Of a stretch of DNA of 64,000 nt, positions 36,167 to 45,397 are shown in pieces. A program made the translations under genes and the position numbers. The notes beneath the pieces were generated by a model. It saw only the letters and a program-made list of their open reading frames with translations. It was not told the origin of the DNA and ran no database searches. This DNA is from Candidatus Faeciplasma pullistercoris (lineage in GTDB: Bacteria > Bacillota > Clostridia > Oscillospirales > Ruminococcaceae), in the NCBI GenBank assembly GCA_018715525.1, contig DVLL01000012.1:45041-109040 (forward strand), read 5' to 3'. Numbering within the stretch: position 1 is the stretch's first letter; each line of letters begins with the position of its first letter.

Positions 36167-37116
36167 GCCTTGATACCTCCCAAAGGTCTTGTCCTTGTCC
36201 ATCTTTCAATGTATGGGGTGAGTATATTCATCAGGAGTATTGAGAAGGATACTCCCTCCGGATAGCTGCCGAACAGTCTTATAAGAACGGTTATAAGTCC
36301 GCAGCCCAGACCGAATACCACCTTGCCCCACTTTGTGTTAGGCGTGGTGGCGTAGTCGGTAGCCATGAATATCGCACCGATGAAGAGCCCTCCGGAAAGT
36401 ATCTGCGCGGCGGCGTAGTGGACATCCCCGCCGCTCGAAATAAGTGTGAGGACAAATACGGTCGCTATGAACGTCACCGGGGTGTGCCATGAGATGACGC
36501 CTCTAATGACAAGGTATATTCCGCCGATGAGAAGAGCCAGCGCAGAGGTTTCACCCAGTGCTCCGCCGCACTTGCCTAAGAACAGATCCAAAAGCGAGGG
36601 GATATTCTCGAGCGACTCAGCGCCCGCGTAGTTTTTGAGGACTGAAAGCGTGGTAGCTCCTGAGACGGCGTCTGTGCTTCCCTCAGGGAACGCGCTGACC
36701 GTCATCGAGCTGAAAGCAATCAGCATGAATATTCTTCCGGTAATTGCGGGGTTGGCAAAATTCTGACCGATGCCGCCGAAAAGACCCTTTACGACCACAA
36801 TGGCGAATACCGAGCCGACAGCAGCCTGCCAGAGCGGGATATTTGCGGGGAGATTTAGAGCCAAAAGAAGTCCTGTTACCACCGCCGACAGATCCCATGC
36901 GGTCTGCTGCTCCTTCTTTACGATGAGATTGAAGATAAACTCAGCCGCGAAGCTGGAGATGACGCACACCGCTATTACCGCTATGCTTGCCGCTCCGAAG
37001 AATATCACAGATGCAACGGCGGCAGGCAAAAGCGCTATGATTACGTCTAACATTATGGACTGCGTGCTGTTGTGGGCGAAAATGTGAGGCGAAGGAGATA
37101 CTGTAAGTCTGTTCAT
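36163..37116 (-). CDS. rnfD: Rnf complex subunit RnfD
   Basis: Polytopic subunit carrying a covalent FMN. 317 residues, eight to ten helices. The flavin site is DAVSGATTLS, with Thr155 as the expected attachment residue and ApbE (across the terminator) the expected enzyme. GQNFANPAITGRIFMLIAF and ILSGGLFIGAIFMATDYATT are family motifs. The rnfC stop overlaps its start, and its own stop overlaps rnfG as ATGA. Confidence 0.96.
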   Translation of the reverse strand: MNRLTVSPSPHIFAHNSTQSIMLDVIIALLPAAVASVIFFGAASIAVIAVCVISSFAAEFIFNLIVKKEQQTAWDLSAVVTGLLLALNLPANIPLWQAAVGSVFAIVVVKGLFGGIGQNFANPAITGRIFMLIAFSSMTVSAFPEGSTDAVSGATTLSVLKNYAGAESLENIPSLLDLFLGKCGGALGETSALALLIGGIYLVIRGVISWHTPVTFIATVFVLTLISSGGDVHYAAAQILSGGLFIGAIFMATDYATTPNTKWGKVVFGLGCGLITVLIRLFGSYPEGVSFSILLMNILTPYIERWTRTRPLGGIKA

Positions 37117-38432
37117 TATTTTTTTGCCTCCTTCTGTTTGTTTGCCTTTACTAAAGCCTTGGAAAGCCTGTGCCTTTCAACAAGAGGCTGTCCTGTCGGG
37201 CAGATGAAAGCGCAGCAGCCGCACTCCATGCACAGGTTGACCTTGAGCGCCTCGAGCTCGCCGACATCCTTTCTCGCGAAAGCCTTTGCCATAGCGACGG
37301 GGTTCAGCCTGAGCGGGCAGCAGTCAACGCACTTGCCGCAGTTGATGCAGGGCGTGTGCTCCTTGGGCTTGGCGTCATGCTCGTCAAGAGCGATAACGGC
37401 GTTTGTATTCTTGAGAATCGGGACATCGGTGCCTGGAACGGCTATGCCCATCATAGGTCCGCCGTAGAGAACCTTTTTAGGCTCAGCCTTGAAGCCGCCG
37501 CAGAACGCAAACAGGTCAGCGAGCCTTGTACCTATGGGAGCAATGACGTTTTTAGGCTCTTTTACCGCGCTTCCGTCAACGGTTACGCACTTGGAGACAA
37601 GCGGCATGCCTGTTTCGATATATTTTGCTATTGATGCGACGGTTGTGCAGTTTATGACTATCGTGCCAACGTCAATAGGCAGTCCGCCCTCGGGAACGAC
37701 CTTTCCGGTTGTGTTATATATGAGCACCTTCTCGCCGCCCTGAGGGTACATTGCCGGAAGAGCCATCACTTCCACAGCGGAATCGCCTGAGAAAACTTCG
37801 TGCATTTTGGCAACGCACTCAGGCTTGTTGTTTTCAATGCCGATTATCACTTTCTTGACCTTGAGATATTTTTCAAGCAGGGATACTCCCTTTTTTATCC
37901 ACTCGGCGTCGTCGAGCATTGTTCTGGTGTCGCTGGTGATGTACGGCTCGCACTCTGCACCGTTGACTATGACAGCCTCAATTTTGGATAGATCCTTCAC
38001 GCTAAGCTTCGCCGTTGTCGGGAAGCCCGCTCCTCCGAGTCCGACAATTCCGCTGTCCCTGACTGCAGTCAAGAATTCCTCGGTGCTCGTGACAGTCGGC
38101 GGGCATACGCTCTCGGAGACGCTCATCGTTCCGTCTGACTCAATGACCACCGAGTCTACATAGCTTCCCGAGCTGGTGAGCATCGGCTCAATTTTCTTGA
38201 CAGTTCCCGAAATGCTCGCGTGAATGGGAGAGCTTATAAATCCATTTGCCTGACCGATAATGTCTCCGACACAAACCTTGTCGCCAGGCTTGACAGTCGG
38301 TATCGCAGGAGCGCCGATGTGCATCGACATCGGTATAGCTACTTCTGCGGGTGCAGGCATTTTAACGGCAGGCATAGCGGCGGTGTTTTTCCTATGCGGA
38401 ACATGCACGCCGTTAAGCTTAAAAATGCGCAT
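37116..38432 (-). CDS. rnfC: Rnf complex subunit RnfC
   Basis: Peripheral NADH/FMN subunit, homologous to NuoF. 438 residues. A lipoyl-like beta domain near the start (PGDKVCVGDIIGQANGF) precedes GLGGAGFPTTAKL, the nucleotide region, and NGAECEPYITSD. Two ferredoxin-type cluster motifs, CINCGKCVDCCPLRLNP and CMECGCCAFICPTGQPLV, are near the C terminus. It heads the operon after a consensus promoter, with GAGGAAAG before the ATG. Confidence 0.97.
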   Translation of the reverse strand: MRIFKLNGVHVPHRKNTAAMPAVKMPAPAEVAIPMSMHIGAPAIPTVKPGDKVCVGDIIGQANGFISSPIHASISGTVKKIEPMLTSSGSYVDSVVIESDGTMSVSESVCPPTVTSTEEFLTAVRDSGIVGLGGAGFPTTAKLSVKDLSKIEAVIVNGAECEPYITSDTRTMLDDAEWIKKGVSLLEKYLKVKKVIIGIENNKPECVAKMHEVFSGDSAVEVMALPAMYPQGGEKVLIYNTTGKVVPEGGLPIDVGTIVINCTTVASIAKYIETGMPLVSKCVTVDGSAVKEPKNVIAPIGTRLADLFAFCGGFKAEPKKVLYGGPMMGIAVPGTDVPILKNTNAVIALDEHDAKPKEHTPCINCGKCVDCCPLRLNPVAMAKAFARKDVGELEALKVNLCMECGCCAFICPTGQPLVERHRLSKALVKANKQKEAKK

Positions 38433-38511
38433 ATCTTGCTTTCCTCACATTCTGAAAATATGATTGTTATTTGAGGTTAGGGCACAGTTGCCCAAAGCCC
38501 ATACGCGAGAA

Positions 38512-38540
38512 ATTATATTACTTTGGGTGCGATTTGTCAA
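38512..38540 (-). promoter_or_regulatory. Promoter of the rnf operon
   Basis: On the minus strand TTGACA (38535-38540), a 17-base spacer and TATAAT (38512-38517): perfect consensus. The about 70-base leader contains a small GGGCA-ACTG-TGCCC hairpin. I see no Rex-type TTGTTAA palindrome. Confidence 0.85.
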
Positions 38541-38574
38541 TTAAGAAAAGCTCAAAAAGCTCTTATTTTTCATC

Positions 38575-38608
38575 AAAATAAGGGCGGCGCCAGTTACTGG
38601 CGCCGCCG
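38575..38608 (-). terminator. Terminator of the acyltransferase-ligase operon
   Basis: GGCGGCGCCAG and CTGGCGCCGCC form a perfect 11-base GC stem with a three-base loop, followed on the minus strand by CTTATTTTG. It stands about 130 bases past the ligase stop and just upstream of the rnf promoter. Confidence 0.8.
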
Positions 38609-38738
38609 CTGTCGAAAAGCCGTTTTATCACGCTGAAATTCTTGAGGCCGTTTTTTAGGACAGTAAAGTGAAAAACCGCAGACTTAGCGAAAACCTTAAA
38701 ATGGATTTTATGTGACCGTTTACCCTCGGTAGAGGCTG

Positions 38739-40487
38739 TCAGACTGTCTCGAGCTGGGGCTCCGTTTTCTTCTGAGCCGCCATTTTAGCAAGCTCCTCTT
38801 CCTCCAGCTTTCTGTACGCGACCTTGCCGACAAGAGTCTTTGGTAGGCTGTCCCTGAACTCGATGTCGTAAGGCATGGCGTACTTGGCGATGTTCTTCTT
38901 GCAGTAGGCTATTATAGCCTGCTTAGTCTCTTCCGTAGGCTCATAGCCGGGCTTGAGCATTACAAAAGCCTTTACCCTTTGCATCTTGTACTCGTCAGGA
39001 ACACCGATGACGCAGCTCATCTGGATAGCCTCGTAGTTGTCAAGGATATTCTCTATCTGAGAAGGGTAGACGTTGTAGCCGCTGGTGACTATCATTCTCT
39101 TGATTCTCTGCTTGAAGTAGATGAAGCCCTCGTCGTCCATGGAACCAAGGTCTCCGGTGTGAAGCCATATTCTTCCATCGCCGTGAAGCCTGAGCGTGTT
39201 TGCCGTTTCCTCAGGCTGGTCAAGATATCCCTTCATGACGGTGGGACCGCTGATGCAGATTTCTCCTTCTTTGCCGTATGGAATCTCGATATTTGTTCCT
39301 ACATCCACTATTTTATAATAAGTATCCGGGAAGGGCTGACCTATCGAGCCCTCCTTATAGAGGTGAGCGGGGGTAAGGCAGCTTGCGGTGACGCACTCTG
39401 TTGTGCCGTAGCCCTCGCGGATGACTATCGACGCGTTGTGATCCTTGAGGAACTTGTCAAACTTTTTCTTTAGAGCCACAGACAAAGAATCTCCGCCTGA
39501 GAACACTCCCTTGAGGCAGCTTAAGTCCGCCCCGTCCATTTTCGGCTGACGCAGAAGCGCCTCATACAGGGTGGGAACTCCCGCGATAAAGTTGCAGCGA
39601 TGCTTGACGATGTCTCTGGCATAGGTCTCAGGCGTAAATCTTGGGACGAGTATGCACCTGCCGCCGTTGGCGAGCATCGAGTGTATAGTTACGCCGAGCC
39701 CGAAGCCGTGGAACATCGGCATCACCGCGAGCATCTTGTCACCCGGAGCAAACATCGGGTTTGTCTCGATTATCTGAGCCTTGAGGGCGTTGAAGTTGAG
39801 ATTTGTCAGGAGTATGCCCTTGGTGGTGCCGGTGGTTCCTCCGCTGTAGAGAATGACCGCCACATCCTCACGATTGACGGTAGCCATATATTCGCCGACA
39901 TACTTTCTTCCCTTTTTGAGAAAGTCGTTCCACCAAAGAACAGGTGCGTCGTTTGGAAGCTTGTCAATCTTCCTGCCCTGAGTGAGAGCATATCCAAGCT
40001 TCATAGGCGCGGAGAGCGCGTCTTTTATGCTGGTTATTATAAGGGTCTTGAGGGTGACGAGGCTGTCCCTTATAGCGGCGAACTTTGAGTAGAACATGTC
40101 TACCGTGATAGCGCAGACGCTCTTCGAGTGGTTGATAAAGAACTCTATCTCGTTCTCGCTTGAGAGCGGGTGGATCATGTTTGACACCGCTCCGACGAGG
40201 TTGATAGCGTAAAAGATAATAACAGTCTGCGGGCAGTTTGGCATGCAGACGGTGACTCTGTCCTTTGGCTTGACGCCTATCGCCTTGAGGGCCTTGGCGC
40301 ACTCGTATACCTCCTTTTCAAAGGTGGCATAGGTGGTGGTTTTGCCCATAAAGTCGAACGCTATGTAGTCAGGGTACTTGTGCGCTATGTTTCTGACCGC
40401 TTCCCACATCGAGCCGTCAAAGTAATCGAGGTGAAAGCGAACGTCTCCGTAGTTATTCAGCCATGGTGCTTTAGCTTCAAATGCCAT
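38739..40487 (-). CDS. AMP-forming acyl-CoA synthetase (fatty-acid--CoA ligase like)
   Basis: Activates a carboxylic acid with ATP and joins it to CoA. ANL superfamily motifs in order: VAVILYSGGTTGTTKGILLT (P-loop), the YGTTE motif in REGYGTTECVTAS, WLHTGDLGSMDDEGFIYF, and KRMIVTSGYNVYPSQIE, with the catalytic lysine in KTLVGKVAYRKLEEEE near the C terminus. 582 residues. The acid chain length cannot be read from sequence. It is the second gene after an E2-like acyltransferase, 23 bases apart, so the two likely act together. Confidence 0.93.
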   Translation of the reverse strand: MAFEAKAPWLNNYGDVRFHLDYFDGSMWEAVRNIAHKYPDYIAFDFMGKTTTYATFEKEVYECAKALKAIGVKPKDRVTVCMPNCPQTVIIFYAINLVGAVSNMIHPLSSENEIEFFINHSKSVCAITVDMFYSKFAAIRDSLVTLKTLIITSIKDALSAPMKLGYALTQGRKIDKLPNDAPVLWWNDFLKKGRKYVGEYMATVNREDVAVILYSGGTTGTTKGILLTNLNFNALKAQIIETNPMFAPGDKMLAVMPMFHGFGLGVTIHSMLANGGRCILVPRFTPETYARDIVKHRCNFIAGVPTLYEALLRQPKMDGADLSCLKGVFSGGDSLSVALKKKFDKFLKDHNASIVIREGYGTTECVTASCLTPAHLYKEGSIGQPFPDTYYKIVDVGTNIEIPYGKEGEICISGPTVMKGYLDQPEETANTLRLHGDGRIWLHTGDLGSMDDEGFIYFKQRIKRMIVTSGYNVYPSQIENILDNYEAIQMSCVIGVPDEYKMQRVKAFVMLKPGYEPTEETKQAIIAYCKKNIAKYAMPYDIEFRDSLPKTLVGKVAYRKLEEEELAKMAAQKKTEPQLETV

Positions 40488-40510
40488 TATATTTCTCCTT
40501 GTTTATTTAG

Positions 40511-41452
40511 TTACGCCTTGACCGCTTCCTTGACCGGCTGCTCCACCGGGTAGAATTCAACGGGAGTTTCTACCGGCAGCTCCAAAAGCTCTGGGTGAGC
40601 GATAAGATGCTTGAGCAGCTTGATAGACTTAGCGAAGTACACGCCGTCGGCTATTCTTTCATCCACGGTTATACCGAGCTCAAGCGCGTCCTTGACGGTC
40701 ACGCTGCCGTCCGAGCCGTAAAACGGAGTAGGCTTTTTCTCGCCGATAATGCAGAAGAGGGAATTGGTTCCCCATTCGGCGAGGTGGTGATACTGCGCGT
40801 GCATCTTTATGCTGCCGAGATTTGATATAAAGCAGCTCGAGTAGTAGGGGTCGCCCTTCATAAGCGATTTTGGGTAACGTCCGTGATATTCCATGCTGCG
40901 AAGAACGGACACAGCCAGCTTAGTCACCCAGCGGGGAAGCTTTTTGAAAACGTCCATGATGTCGCCGACATCGGTGTTTTTGTTGTTCTTGCGCACATGG
41001 TATACGATTTTCTGTACCTCACTGTGGATATGCTCTACAGGGCTTACGCCTTCTTTAGGGCAGACTATTGTTGCCAAAACTTCCTCGCCGTTGTCGGTAA
41101 GTCTCTTTTTGACTACGAACGAAAGGCTGACGTCCTTTTTCTCCCAAAGCCTTCCGCCTGAGATGAAGTAATTCATCTTAGGACGCAAAACTATGGTCTT
41201 GGCGATAGCTGCCGCAATGACGTGGAAAAATGTATATTTGAACTCGGGACTTTCCGCGTTCTTTTTCGCGATGTATTTTGTTACTTCACTGAGGTCTATC
41301 ACCTCGTTCAGAACAGCCTCGTTAGCCGTCCTGCCGGGGATGATAAACGGCATCAGGAAGTGCATGGAGTCGAGATCTCTAACAAGATAGGCGTCTTTTC
41401 TGTCGCCTCTGCGCTTCCTTGATGTGCTTGCGTTTTCGGTTTGAATGCTCAC
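40511..41452 (-). CDS. 2-oxoacid dehydrogenase E2-like acyltransferase without lipoyl domain
   Basis: A 313-residue protein that matches the catalytic fold of E2/chloramphenicol acetyltransferase: DLSEVTKYIAKKN, TFFHVIAAAIAKT, MNYFISGGRLW, CFISNLGSIKMHAQYHHL and GITVDERIADGVYFAK. There is no lipoyl domain or subunit-binding domain. The HRxxDG catalytic motif is read as ERIADG (265-270), with Glu in place of the catalytic His. It may be a non-acyl-transfer scaffold, or use another residue. It leads the acyl-CoA ligase gene. The start is GTG with GGAG upstream, since the nearby ATG is followed by a stop. Confidence 0.8.
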   Translation of the reverse strand: MSIQTENASTSRKRRGDRKDAYLVRDLDSMHFLMPFIIPGRTANEAVLNEVIDLSEVTKYIAKKNAESPEFKYTFFHVIAAAIAKTIVLRPKMNYFISGGRLWEKKDVSLSFVVKKRLTDNGEEVLATIVCPKEGVSPVEHIHSEVQKIVYHVRKNNKNTDVGDIMDVFKKLPRWVTKLAVSVLRSMEYHGRYPKSLMKGDPYYSSCFISNLGSIKMHAQYHHLAEWGTNSLFCIIGEKKPTPFYGSDGSVTVKDALELGITVDERIADGVYFAKSIKLLKHLIAHPELLELPVETPVEFYPVEQPVKEAVKA

Positions 41453-41535
41453 TTATTTCATATCTCCTTTTGCTTTATTACCGGCACAGGCGGATAATTT
41501 TGCAGCTTTATAATTTATTCTTTAAATCATGTATC

Positions 41536-41564
41536 AGTATATTACAAAAAAATTAGTGTGTCAA
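41536..41564 (-). promoter_or_regulatory. Promoter of the E2-like/acyl-CoA ligase operon
   Basis: On the minus strand TTGACA (41559-41564), a 17-base spacer and TATACT (41536-41541). The leader is about 75 bases. Confidence 0.8.
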
Positions 41565-41628
41565 TTCATATTTGCTTAATAATTTATTCCAAGAATGGCG
41601 GTTGACAATAAAAATATGGTTTTTCATC

Positions 41629-41657
41629 TTGAACTGTAAACGCCGATTTACTATAAT
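41629..41657 (+). promoter_or_regulatory. Promoter of the alpha-galactosidase gene
   Basis: TTGAAC (41629-41634), a 17-base spacer and TATAAT (41652-41657). A perfect TTGACA at 41602-41607 lacks a matching -10 box. TAGGAGGA precedes the start. Confidence 0.75.
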
Positions 41658-41740
41658 AGCAGGTAGGCAGGTGTATCCGCGAGAATACGGCGCGGTATGC
41701 CTTTTACATCTGATATCATTTACTTTAGGAGGACATAATA

Positions 41741-43003
41741 ATGGTTGCGTATTATCCCCCGATGGGCTGGAACAGCTGGGACTGCTACGGTGCGGCTGTA
41801 GACGAAAAGACGGTCAAGCAGAACGCCGACTTTATGGCCAAGAACCTTAAGCAATATGGCTGGGAGTATATAGTTGTCGATATCGAGTGGTATCAGCCCT
41901 CGGTTCTGACGCACGAATATCAGCCGTTTGCCGATCTTGTAATGGATGAGTATTCAAGGCTTATGCCCGCAGAGAACCGTTTCCCGTCGGCAAAGGGCGG
42001 AAAGGGCTTTGCTCCGCTTGCAGAGTATGTCCACTCGCTGGGGCTGAAATTCGGCATACATATAATGAGAGGCATTCCCCGCCAGGCGGCTTCGATGAAC
42101 ACTAAAATCCTTGACAGCAAGTTCACGGCAAGGCAGGTAGCCGTATATAACGACATCTGCTGGTGGAATCCGGATATGTACGGCACTGACACAAACTGCG
42201 AGGGCGCAAGGGACTACTACAACAGCATTTTCAAGCTGTACGCCGAGTGGGGAGTTGACTTTGTCAAGGTAGACGACATCTGCCGCAACGACAGGAACGA
42301 GGGCGAGATAAAGCTTATAGCGTCCGCCATCAAGAACTGCGGCAGGGATATGGTCCTGAGTCTTTCGCCCGGACCCGCAAAGCTTTCTCAGGCGGAGTTT
42401 TTGAAGGAGTACTCCAACATGTGGAGGATAACCGACGATTTCTGGGACAGATGGGATCTTCTTTACAATATGTTTGAGCGCGCCGAGGCATGGTGCACTC
42501 ACGCCGGAGCGGGACATTGGCCTGACGCCGACATGCTCCCGATAGGTCCTATAAACCAGGTATACTCAAAGGAAAACCGCACCAAGTTTACCCACGACGA
42601 GCAAAAGACGATGATGTCGCTTTGGTGCATGCTGCGCTCTCCGCTGATGATAGGCGGTGAGATGACCGGCTTTGACGAGTTTACCATGTCGCTGCTGACA
42701 AACCCGGAGCTTCTTGAAATAGAGAAAAAGAGCTTCTGCGCCCATATGCTGCGCAGGCAGGTAGTTGACGGCTGCGAGCAGATAACCTGGTTTGCTCCCT
42801 CGGTCGATGGAAGCTGCTTCTATCTTGCGCTCTTCAACGCGGGGGAGAAGGACACCATGGTAAGCGTGGACATAACCAAGCTTGGAATTGATGTAAACTC
42901 CTATTATGAGATCTGGACAGGAAAGACCGGCAAGGTTGAGGGCTCTGTTTCCGAGACCGTAGCTTCCCACGGTGTTGCTATTTACAAGCTTACAAGAAAC
43001 TGA
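41741..43003 (+). CDS. Alpha-galactosidase, glycoside hydrolase family 27
   Basis: Releases terminal alpha-galactose, as from raffinose-type sugars or galactomannan. The GH27 N-terminal signature PPMGWNSWDCYGAAV and YIVVDIEWY are present. The nucleophile is the Asp of VDFVKVDDIC; the acid/base lies in WRITDDFWDRWD. A small C-terminal beta domain follows. 420 residues, no signal peptide, so it works on imported sugars. Its own promoter, no operon partner. Confidence 0.93.
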   Translation: MVAYYPPMGWNSWDCYGAAVDEKTVKQNADFMAKNLKQYGWEYIVVDIEWYQPSVLTHEYQPFADLVMDEYSRLMPAENRFPSAKGGKGFAPLAEYVHSLGLKFGIHIMRGIPRQAASMNTKILDSKFTARQVAVYNDICWWNPDMYGTDTNCEGARDYYNSIFKLYAEWGVDFVKVDDICRNDRNEGEIKLIASAIKNCGRDMVLSLSPGPAKLSQAEFLKEYSNMWRITDDFWDRWDLLYNMFERAEAWCTHAGAGHWPDADMLPIGPINQVYSKENRTKFTHDEQKTMMSLWCMLRSPLMIGGEMTGFDEFTMSLLTNPELLEIEKKSFCAHMLRRQVVDGCEQITWFAPSVDGSCFYLALFNAGEKDTMVSVDITKLGIDVNSYYEIWTGKTGKVEGSVSETVASHGVAIYKLTRN

Positions 43004-43367
43004 TAATAAAAATCAACAGATCTTCGCCGGACTGTCCGAACTGTAAAAAAACCGGCGGAGAGCCGCGAAAAAAATGGCAAAAGAAAAACGCCGGAGCAGC
43101 TGCGGCAGCAACCGTTTCGACGCTTTCTCAATACAATCTTCCAAGCAAATCTTTATCAATCACAGGTCAATTATAACCTTGAGGGCAGCTTGATGCAATG
43201 ACATATATTCATGATATTATTGAACTATTGTTATTTACTGTGGTAAAGTGCCGACTTGCGCTTGATGAAAATTTGAAATGGGGTTGCCGCGCTTTTGCGT
43301 GGAGCTATTCATAACAAGCTTAAAACAGGGCTTTTTGACGCATATGCCGTTTGAAAGGGTGAAATAG
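43004..43367. other. 364-base gap without a recognised gene
   Basis: Between the alpha-galactosidase and FliB-like genes. A weak inverted repeat (CGCCGG at about 43027 and CCGGCG at about 43054) could be a poor terminator. Downstream are AT-rich stretches with possible promoter boxes (TTGAAC near 43221 without a clear -10). I see no coding frame. Confidence 0.5.
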
Positions 43368-44345
43368 GTGCAATATAGTAATATGTTTTCTCCCGGGTAT
43401 TACTCCCGGTTTCAATGCATAGCCTCAGACTGCCCGGACAGCTGCTGCCGCTCCGGCTGGGAGATACCCATTGACGACAAAACATATGAATATTATCTCA
43501 CGGCAGGCATCCCTGAGCTTGCGGATAACGTAACTGCAGGCTCTGACGGCGACAGGGTGTTTAAGCTCAAAAGCGACGGCTGCTGCCCGTACTTGGACGA
43601 GAACGGGCTTTGCAGGCTTTACACCTGCACGGGAGGAGTGCTCTGCGATATTTGCGACAAATACCCCCGCTTTTTCGAGGAGTACGACGGCTTCACCGAG
43701 GCGGGCATATCAGTTTCCTGTCCTGAGGCGAGGAGGCTGGTGCTATCAGCGTCATCTTCGGATTATTCGCTTTACGGCGAGGCACCCGCGGAGGAGCTGC
43801 TCGCGTTTTTACATTCCGGCAGGAGGGCTGCGTTCAAGCTCATATTTGAGAGCAAAACCGCGGATATCGCCGCCGATGAGCTTGAAAGGCTGGGCGCAAG
43901 GCTTCAGGAGCTCATTGACTTCGGCGAGCTGACCGGTCTTGAAGATGCGCTTGGGGATGCGCTCGTTGGTGATGACCAAGACTACACATCTGCAAACCTT
44001 GAGCTGTCCGACTTCTGCAAAATTATCCTTGAGCGCACCGAGATATTATACCCACGCTGGAAGCATGAGCTTGAGGACTTTATACGCTGCGGCGGAAGCT
44101 CCTGCAAATCGCCGGAAAGCGAGAAAAGAAGCTATTTAGCGTATTTGGTTTACCGATTTTTCCTTAAGGCTGTGTCCACCGAGGATATATACTCGGTATG
44201 CGGGCTGATAGCGGCGGCGTACCGGCTCTGTGCGTCCCTTGGCTGCGGGCTCAGCGAGGCCGCCGGACTTTTTTCAAAGGAAATAGAGCACGATGCAGAA
44301 AACACGGAAGCGCTTCTTGGCTGGTTCTCAGAGAAACAGTTCTAG
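43368..44345 (+). CDS. FliB-family protein (flagellin lysine-N-methylase-like)
   Basis: A 325-residue protein beginning with a Cys cluster, FQCIASDCPDSCCRSGWEI (Cys 17, 22, 26, 27), followed by SDGCCPYLDENGLCRLY and CTGGVLCDICDKYPRFFEE. This pattern is that of FliB and YkgJ-like proteins, which probably bind an iron-sulfur cluster or zinc. The rest is helical. FliB methylates lysines of flagellin in Salmonella, but no flagellar genes are in the window, and many non-motile clostridia have homologues. So the substrate here is open. The start is GTG with GAAAGGG eight bases upstream. Confidence 0.82.
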   Translation: MQYSNMFSPGYYSRFQCIASDCPDSCCRSGWEIPIDDKTYEYYLTAGIPELADNVTAGSDGDRVFKLKSDGCCPYLDENGLCRLYTCTGGVLCDICDKYPRFFEEYDGFTEAGISVSCPEARRLVLSASSSDYSLYGEAPAEELLAFLHSGRRAAFKLIFESKTADIAADELERLGARLQELIDFGELTGLEDALGDALVGDDQDYTSANLELSDFCKIILERTEILYPRWKHELEDFIRCGGSSCKSPESEKRSYLAYLVYRFFLKAVSTEDIYSVCGLIAAAYRLCASLGCGLSEAAGLFSKEIEHDAENTEALLGWFSEKQF

Positions 44346-44395
44346 GAAAATTATTTCTGATAAGATCATCATAGGAAAGGCAAGGCAAAAGCAAT

Positions 44396-45322
44396 ATGAA
44401 AATCTATAACGACATAACTGAAATCATAGGCAAGACCCCGCTTGTAAGGATAGACAGCTTCAGCCGCAAGCGCGGGATAAAGGCGAACATCCTTGTAAAG
44501 CTGGAATACCTCAATCCGGCCGGAAGCGTCAAGGATAGGGTAGCCGCCGCAATGATAGATGACGCCGAGTCAAAAGGACTTATCAAAAAGGGAGCTGTGA
44601 TAATAGAGCCGACCAGCGGAAATACCGGCATAGGTCTTGCCGCGGTGGCGGCTTCAAGGGGATATAAGGTAATGCTCACTATGCCTGACACCATGAGCAT
44701 AGAAAGAAGAAAGCTTCTTGCCGCATATGGCGCGGAAATCGTACTCACCGACGGAAAGGGAGGAATGAGCGCGGCTATAGACAAGGCGAACGAGCTGGCA
44801 AAGAGCATCCCCGGAAGCTTTATCGCGGGACAGTTTGAGAACCCAGCCAACCCGGAGGCTCACTATAAAACCACCGGTCCGGAGATCTGGGAGGACACAG
44901 ACGGCAAGGTGGATTTATTTGTCGCCGGAGTTGGAACAGGAGGAACACTCACCGGAGTAGGGAAGTATCTTAAGTCTAAGAACCCGGAGGTCAAGGTCAC
45001 AGCGGTTGAGCCGGCTTCGTCGCCGCTTCTGTCAAAGGGAGTGTCGTGCGCTCACGGCTTGCAGGGAATAGGAGCGAATTTTGTTCCGAAAACTCTTGAT
45101 ACCTCGGTTTACGATGAGGTGATAGCGGTCACTGAGGAGCAGGCTTATGAGATGGGCAGAGCCTTAGCCCGCGAGGAGGGAATACTTGTCGGAATATCCT
45201 CCGGGGCGGCGCTTTACGCGGCGGTTCTTACCGCTCTTCGCCCGGAAAACGAGGGAAAGAATATAGTCGTGCTTTTTCCGGACACAGGCGACAGGTATCT
45301 ATCCACCCCGATGTTTGAATAA
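44396..45322 (+). CDS. cysK: Cysteine synthase A
   Basis: PLP enzyme making cysteine from O-acetylserine and sulfide. The PLP lysine is in NPAGSVKDRVAAAMI; PTSGNTGIGLAAVA binds substrate; GVGTGGTLTGVGKYLK holds the phosphate; GILVGISSGAAL is near the C terminus. 308 residues. It follows the FliB-like gene by 50 bases and precedes a convergent metH. Both belong to sulfur amino acid metabolism. Confidence 0.96.
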   Translation: MKIYNDITEIIGKTPLVRIDSFSRKRGIKANILVKLEYLNPAGSVKDRVAAAMIDDAESKGLIKKGAVIIEPTSGNTGIGLAAVAASRGYKVMLTMPDTMSIERRKLLAAYGAEIVLTDGKGGMSAAIDKANELAKSIPGSFIAGQFENPANPEAHYKTTGPEIWEDTDGKVDLFVAGVGTGGTLTGVGKYLKSKNPEVKVTAVEPASSPLLSKGVSCAHGLQGIGANFVPKTLDTSVYDEVIAVTEEQAYEMGRALAREEGILVGISSGAALYAAVLTALRPENEGKNIVVLFPDTGDRYLSTPMFE

Positions 45323-45344
45323 TCGATTTTAAATATGCAAAAGT

Positions 45345-45388
45345 AAGCCCGAAAAGACCACCAACCGGCGTCTTTTCGGGCTTTTTGT
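45345..45388. terminator. Bidirectional terminator between cysK and metH
   Basis: AAGCCCGAAAAGAC and GTCTTTTCGGGCTT form a perfect 14-base stem with an 11-base loop, with T after it on the plus strand. Confidence 0.93.
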
Positions 45389-45397
45389 GCGCGGCTA

